From Spirochaetota bacterium (GTDB lineage Bacteria; Spirochaetota; UBA4802; UB4802): a stretch of 8,484 nt of DNA. The notes beneath the pieces were generated by a model that saw only the letters and a list, made by a program, of their open reading frames with translations, was not told the DNA's origin and did no database searches. The stretch is taken from NCBI GenBank assembly GCA_029548025.1, contig JAKPOE010000236.1:1-8484 (forward strand), in the 5' to 3' direction. Shown here piece by piece: positions 6,591-8,484 of the stretch (positions are counted from its first letter, which is position 1; each line of letters opens with the position of its first letter). Made by a program: the position numbers and the translations under genes.

Positions 6591-7228
6591 GATTTGATTT
6601 CCTTAACTTTTTTTATGATTGTGGCAAGTTTGGTTGCTGCATGGCAGGGATCATCCGCACAAACAATGGCCGAAACAACAGCTAAACAGTCAGATCCATG
6701 TAGTAAAACATCTTCAGCGTTGTGAAGATTTATACCGCCAATGGCAACAACGGGTATCGTTACAGCATCGTTCATTTCCTGCAATCCTTCCAATCCTAAC
6801 GGCGCTGCGGTATCAGTTTTGGTTGGGGTGGCAAATACAGGGCTTGCGCCTATATAATCAGCCCCGCCGTTTTGCGCTTCAATTGCCTCATTAATTGTGG
6901 AAGCCGTTATGCCAATGATCATTCGATGAGGAAGCAATTTTCGAGCATTTGCTAATGGCATGTCATCCTGCCCTAAATGGACACCATCAGCATCTACTGC
7001 AAGCGCCACATCTATACGATCATTGATTATTAAAGGAACATTATGTCTGATAGTAATATTTTTAACAGTTTTTGCCAGTGCAACAAAATTTTTTGTAGCA
7101 ATATTTTTTTCCCGCAACTGTACGCAATCAACCCCTCCCCGTATAGCTTCTTCAACAAGCACCTCAATAGGTTTTTTTGCCAATCCACTGTCGGTAACCA
7201 AATATAATGAAGATGTAAAACGTTTCAT
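6587..7228 (-). CDS. thiE: Thiamine-phosphate synthase (thiamine-phosphate pyrophosphorylase)
   Basis: Joins HMP pyrophosphate to thiazole phosphate, releasing pyrophosphate, to give thiamin monophosphate. The 213-residue TIM barrel is of normal single-domain ThiE length, with YLVTD (9-13), QLREK (37-41), NDRIDVALAVDADGVHLGQDD (start at 69, end at 89), GITAS (106-110), GADYIGASPVFATPTK (122-137), PVVAIGGI (159-166) and AVVSAI (183-188). The substrate-binding Arg/Lys in QLREK and the pyrophosphate-binding TPTK are intact. It starts 5 bases after the thi4 stop; its ribosome site AGAGGT overlaps the end of thi4. It overlaps thiL by 4 bases. It is not fused to ThiD or ThiM, unlike some relatives. 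Confidence 0.96.
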   Translation of the reverse strand: MKRFTSSLYLVTDSGLAKKPIEVLVEEAIRGGVDCVQLREKNIATKNFVALAKTVKNITIRHNVPLIINDRIDVALAVDADGVHLGQDDMPLANARKLLPHRMIIGITASTINEAIEAQNGGADYIGASPVFATPTKTDTAAPLGLEGLQEMNDAVTIPVVAIGGINLHNAEDVLLHGSDCLAVVSAIVCADDPCHAATKLATIIKKVKEIKS

Positions 7229-7233
7229 GGTAA

Positions 7234-8010
7234 TTACCTCTTTTTTCCTATAATAAGTTCTGCTACTATTTTTCCGGATAGCAACATCCCTCCAAATATA
7301 GGTCCCATTCGCGGAGCTCCAAATACTGCATTGGCTGCCATCCCTGCAACATAAAGACCATGATACACTTCTTTTGTGTTTTCCAATGTAAGTTTTTCTG
7401 CCTTATCAGCCCACATATATTTTTCACCTTCTATAGTTCCGGATGGGGTGCTAAGCTGCCCCGGTAATTTTTTTACCAGCACCTTAACAACCTCAGTATC
7501 ATGACCCGTGCTATCGATTACATAGTTACTTTCTACCGATAACGGATCTACATGTAGTTTTGCAATATCAACAGCCGACCAATTTATTACCAAACCACAT
7601 ATTCTATCATTATGAATCATGACATCTTCCACACTAATGCAATTAAATATTTGCAACCCGGCTTTAATAGCTTTAGCAGTTATAGCACATACACATTCTA
7701 TTGCATCAGCTGTATAATAAGTATCGTTATAGTGAGTATAGGTAACATCAAGTTCCTGTAAAAGCGGAAGTGCTTCTTCCTGTATTACTATCTCATTAAA
7801 TTGCATTCCACCACCCCACATACCACCACCAATTGAAAGCTTTCTTTCAAAAAGAACTGTTTTTATGTTATTTTTTGATAGATAGTACCCCGCTATCAAA
7901 CCTGAAGGGCCTCCACCTACTATGGCAACATCTGATACTAATGCACTTTTGAGCTTATTAAAATATTTTTCTATAATAGCAGTAGTTATTGTTATTTCAT
8001 TTAATTCCAT
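7234..8010 (-). CDS. thi4: Thi4-type thiazole synthase, His (sulfide-dependent) form
   Basis: Builds the thiazole phosphate half of thiamin from NAD and glycine with sulfur. The 258-residue protein is close to archaeal and anaerobic-bacterial Thi4 in length. It has a Rossmann dinucleotide-binding loop VGGGPSGL (31-38), the acidic strand end LFER (53-56), GGGMWGGGM (61-69), KLHVDPLSVES (151-161), STGHD (167-171), VYHGLYVAGMAANAVFGAPR (215-234) and MGPIFGGMLLSGK (235-247). Yeast Thi4 has its sulfur-donating Cys205 two residues before an Asp. Here that place is His153 before Asp155, as in the methanogen enzymes that use free sulfide and turn over many times. Asp155 and His170 match the iron ligands described for the archaeal enzyme. 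ATG 8010 follows AAGGGGG (8018-8024) at 7 bases. It lies 21 bases after thiM and 5 before thiE, which supports a thiamin role. Database names may also read ThiG-independent or ribose-1,5-bisphosphate isomerase-like, but the operon makes thiazole synthesis the best call. Confidence 0.93.
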   Translation of the reverse strand: MELNEITITTAIIEKYFNKLKSALVSDVAIVGGGPSGLIAGYYLSKNNIKTVLFERKLSIGGGMWGGGMQFNEIVIQEEALPLLQELDVTYTHYNDTYYTADAIECVCAITAKAIKAGLQIFNCISVEDVMIHNDRICGLVINWSAVDIAKLHVDPLSVESNYVIDSTGHDTEVVKVLVKKLPGQLSTPSGTIEGEKYMWADKAEKLTLENTKEVYHGLYVAGMAANAVFGAPRMGPIFGGMLLSGKIVAELIIGKKR

Positions 8011-8017
8011 ATCGTTA

Positions 8018-8024
8018 CCCCCTT
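8018..8024 (-). promoter_or_regulatory. Strong ribosome-binding site of thi4
   Basis: AAGGGGG on the minus strand, 7 bases before ATG 8010, in the short spacer after thiM. It supports the start chosen for thi4 and independent initiation within the operon. Confidence 0.6.
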
Positions 8025-8031
8025 TGCATAC

Positions 8032-8484
8032 TTACATAGAAAATTTTGCATATTGCTCTAACTCTACAGGAGTGATTGAATACAGTTTGTCCAGTAAAGC
8101 AATCATAAAGCTGCCCGGCGCTATTGCTTCTTTTGCTGCCAGTTCACCGGCAATACCAAAATACGCCAGTGCTGATGCAGCAGATTTTAGATGGTTACTT
8201 TCAACTGCACAAAATGTTCCAATCAACGCTGTTGCGGTACAGCCCGTTCCTGTTACATAACTCATCAATGAATGGCCATTGCTTACTTTTATTGTTGCAT
8301 TTCCATCGGTGACAACATCAGTAGCTCCTGTTACAGCAACAACTGCGTTATAGCGTAACGATAGTTCTAATGCAACATCAGTTGCTTCATCAACTCCATG
8401 TTGTGAATCAACACCTTTTGTTTGCGAGTGACTATCGGTCAAAGCTAAAATCTCAGAAGCATTACCACGAATAACAGAAATTTT
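8032..8484 (-). CDS. thiM: Hydroxyethylthiazole kinase, C-terminal part (N-terminus beyond window)
   Basis: Phosphorylates 4-methyl-5-hydroxyethylthiazole to the thiazole phosphate used by ThiE, a salvage step. The frame is open to the right edge; 150 C-terminal codons are visible, and the family is usually about 260-270 residues. The visible part begins with KISVIRGNASEILAL, the conserved GNASE segment, then TKGVDS, VAVTGATDVVTDG for nucleotide binding, and VTGTGCTATALIG, whose GTGC Cys (82nd visible residue) is the conserved anion-hole/catalytic position. The first codon in the window is in phase with position 8484. It is the most upstream visible gene of the operon and its promoter, and any riboswitch, lie outside. 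The stop is followed after 21 bases by thi4. Confidence 0.94.
   Translation of the reverse strand, partial: KISVIRGNASEILALTDSHSQTKGVDSQHGVDEATDVALELSLRYNAVVAVTGATDVVTDGNATIKVSNGHSLMSYVTGTGCTATALIGTFCAVESNHLKSAASALAYFGIAGELAAKEAIAPGSFMIALLDKLYSITPVELEQYAKFSM

Noticed and set aside
6324..6725. 133-codon plus-strand frame over thiL and thiE
   Set aside because: Antisense shadow of two well-recognised genes, with no ribosome site or family features.
5586..8484. TPP riboswitch within the thiamin operon
   Set aside because: Gene spacers are only 5-21 bases and none can hold the conserved fold; a CTGAGA match near 8450 is thiM coding sequence. A riboswitch could still lie upstream of thiM, outside the window.

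Overview
The window looks like a chromosomal segment of an AT-rich, free-living bacterium. It holds ordinary metabolic genes on the minus strand, plus one plus-strand gene. I see no transposase, phage gene, CRISPR array, rRNA or tRNA. The archaeal-type Thi4 thiazole synthase (His at the sulfur-donor position) and the FadD-type acyl-CoA ligase suggest an anaerobic or microaerophilic, fatty-acid-handling bacterium. A spirochaete, a delta-proteobacterial relative or a similar lineage would fit, but the sequence alone does not settle the taxon.

Layout from left to right. (1) Positions 1-1124, minus: N-terminal 374 codons of a UPF0182/COG1615 membrane protein, cut by the window edge. It sits 19 bases downstream of (2) 1144-2475, minus: a complete 443-residue spinster-like major facilitator transporter, so the two probably form one transcript. 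(3) 2476-2968: no intact gene. It holds a possible promoter for the transporter, a decayed relic that reads like the N-terminus of a DUF429 (RNase H-like) protein, and a strong hairpin terminator for the next gene. (4) 2969-4639, minus: a complete FadD-like long-chain acyl-CoA ligase. Its Shine-Dalgarno site fixes the start at 4639 rather than the upstream ATG at 4660. (5) 4640-5035: a very AT-rich divergent spacer with a good promoter for fadD and nested dyad symmetry in the fadD leader. (6) 5036-5578, plus: a DUF2889 protein of unknown function. (7) 5586-8484, minus: a tight thiamin operon transcribed thiM > thi4 > thiE > thiL. thiM is cut by the right edge, and DUF2889 converges on thiL with only 7 bases between stop codons.

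The thiamin genes form a coherent module. Thi4 makes the thiazole phosphate de novo, ThiM salvages hydroxyethylthiazole by phosphorylation, ThiE joins thiazole phosphate to HMP pyrophosphate, and ThiL phosphorylates TMP to the active cofactor TPP. The pyrimidine genes (thiC, thiD) and any TPP riboswitch are not in the window; they could lie upstream of thiM. The most interesting points are the His-type Thi4 in a bacterial operon alongside the salvage kinase, the DUF429-like relic, a Gly-to-Ala change in the FadD P-loop, and the symmetric element in the fadD leader. I found no clear sign of a wholly new multi-gene system.
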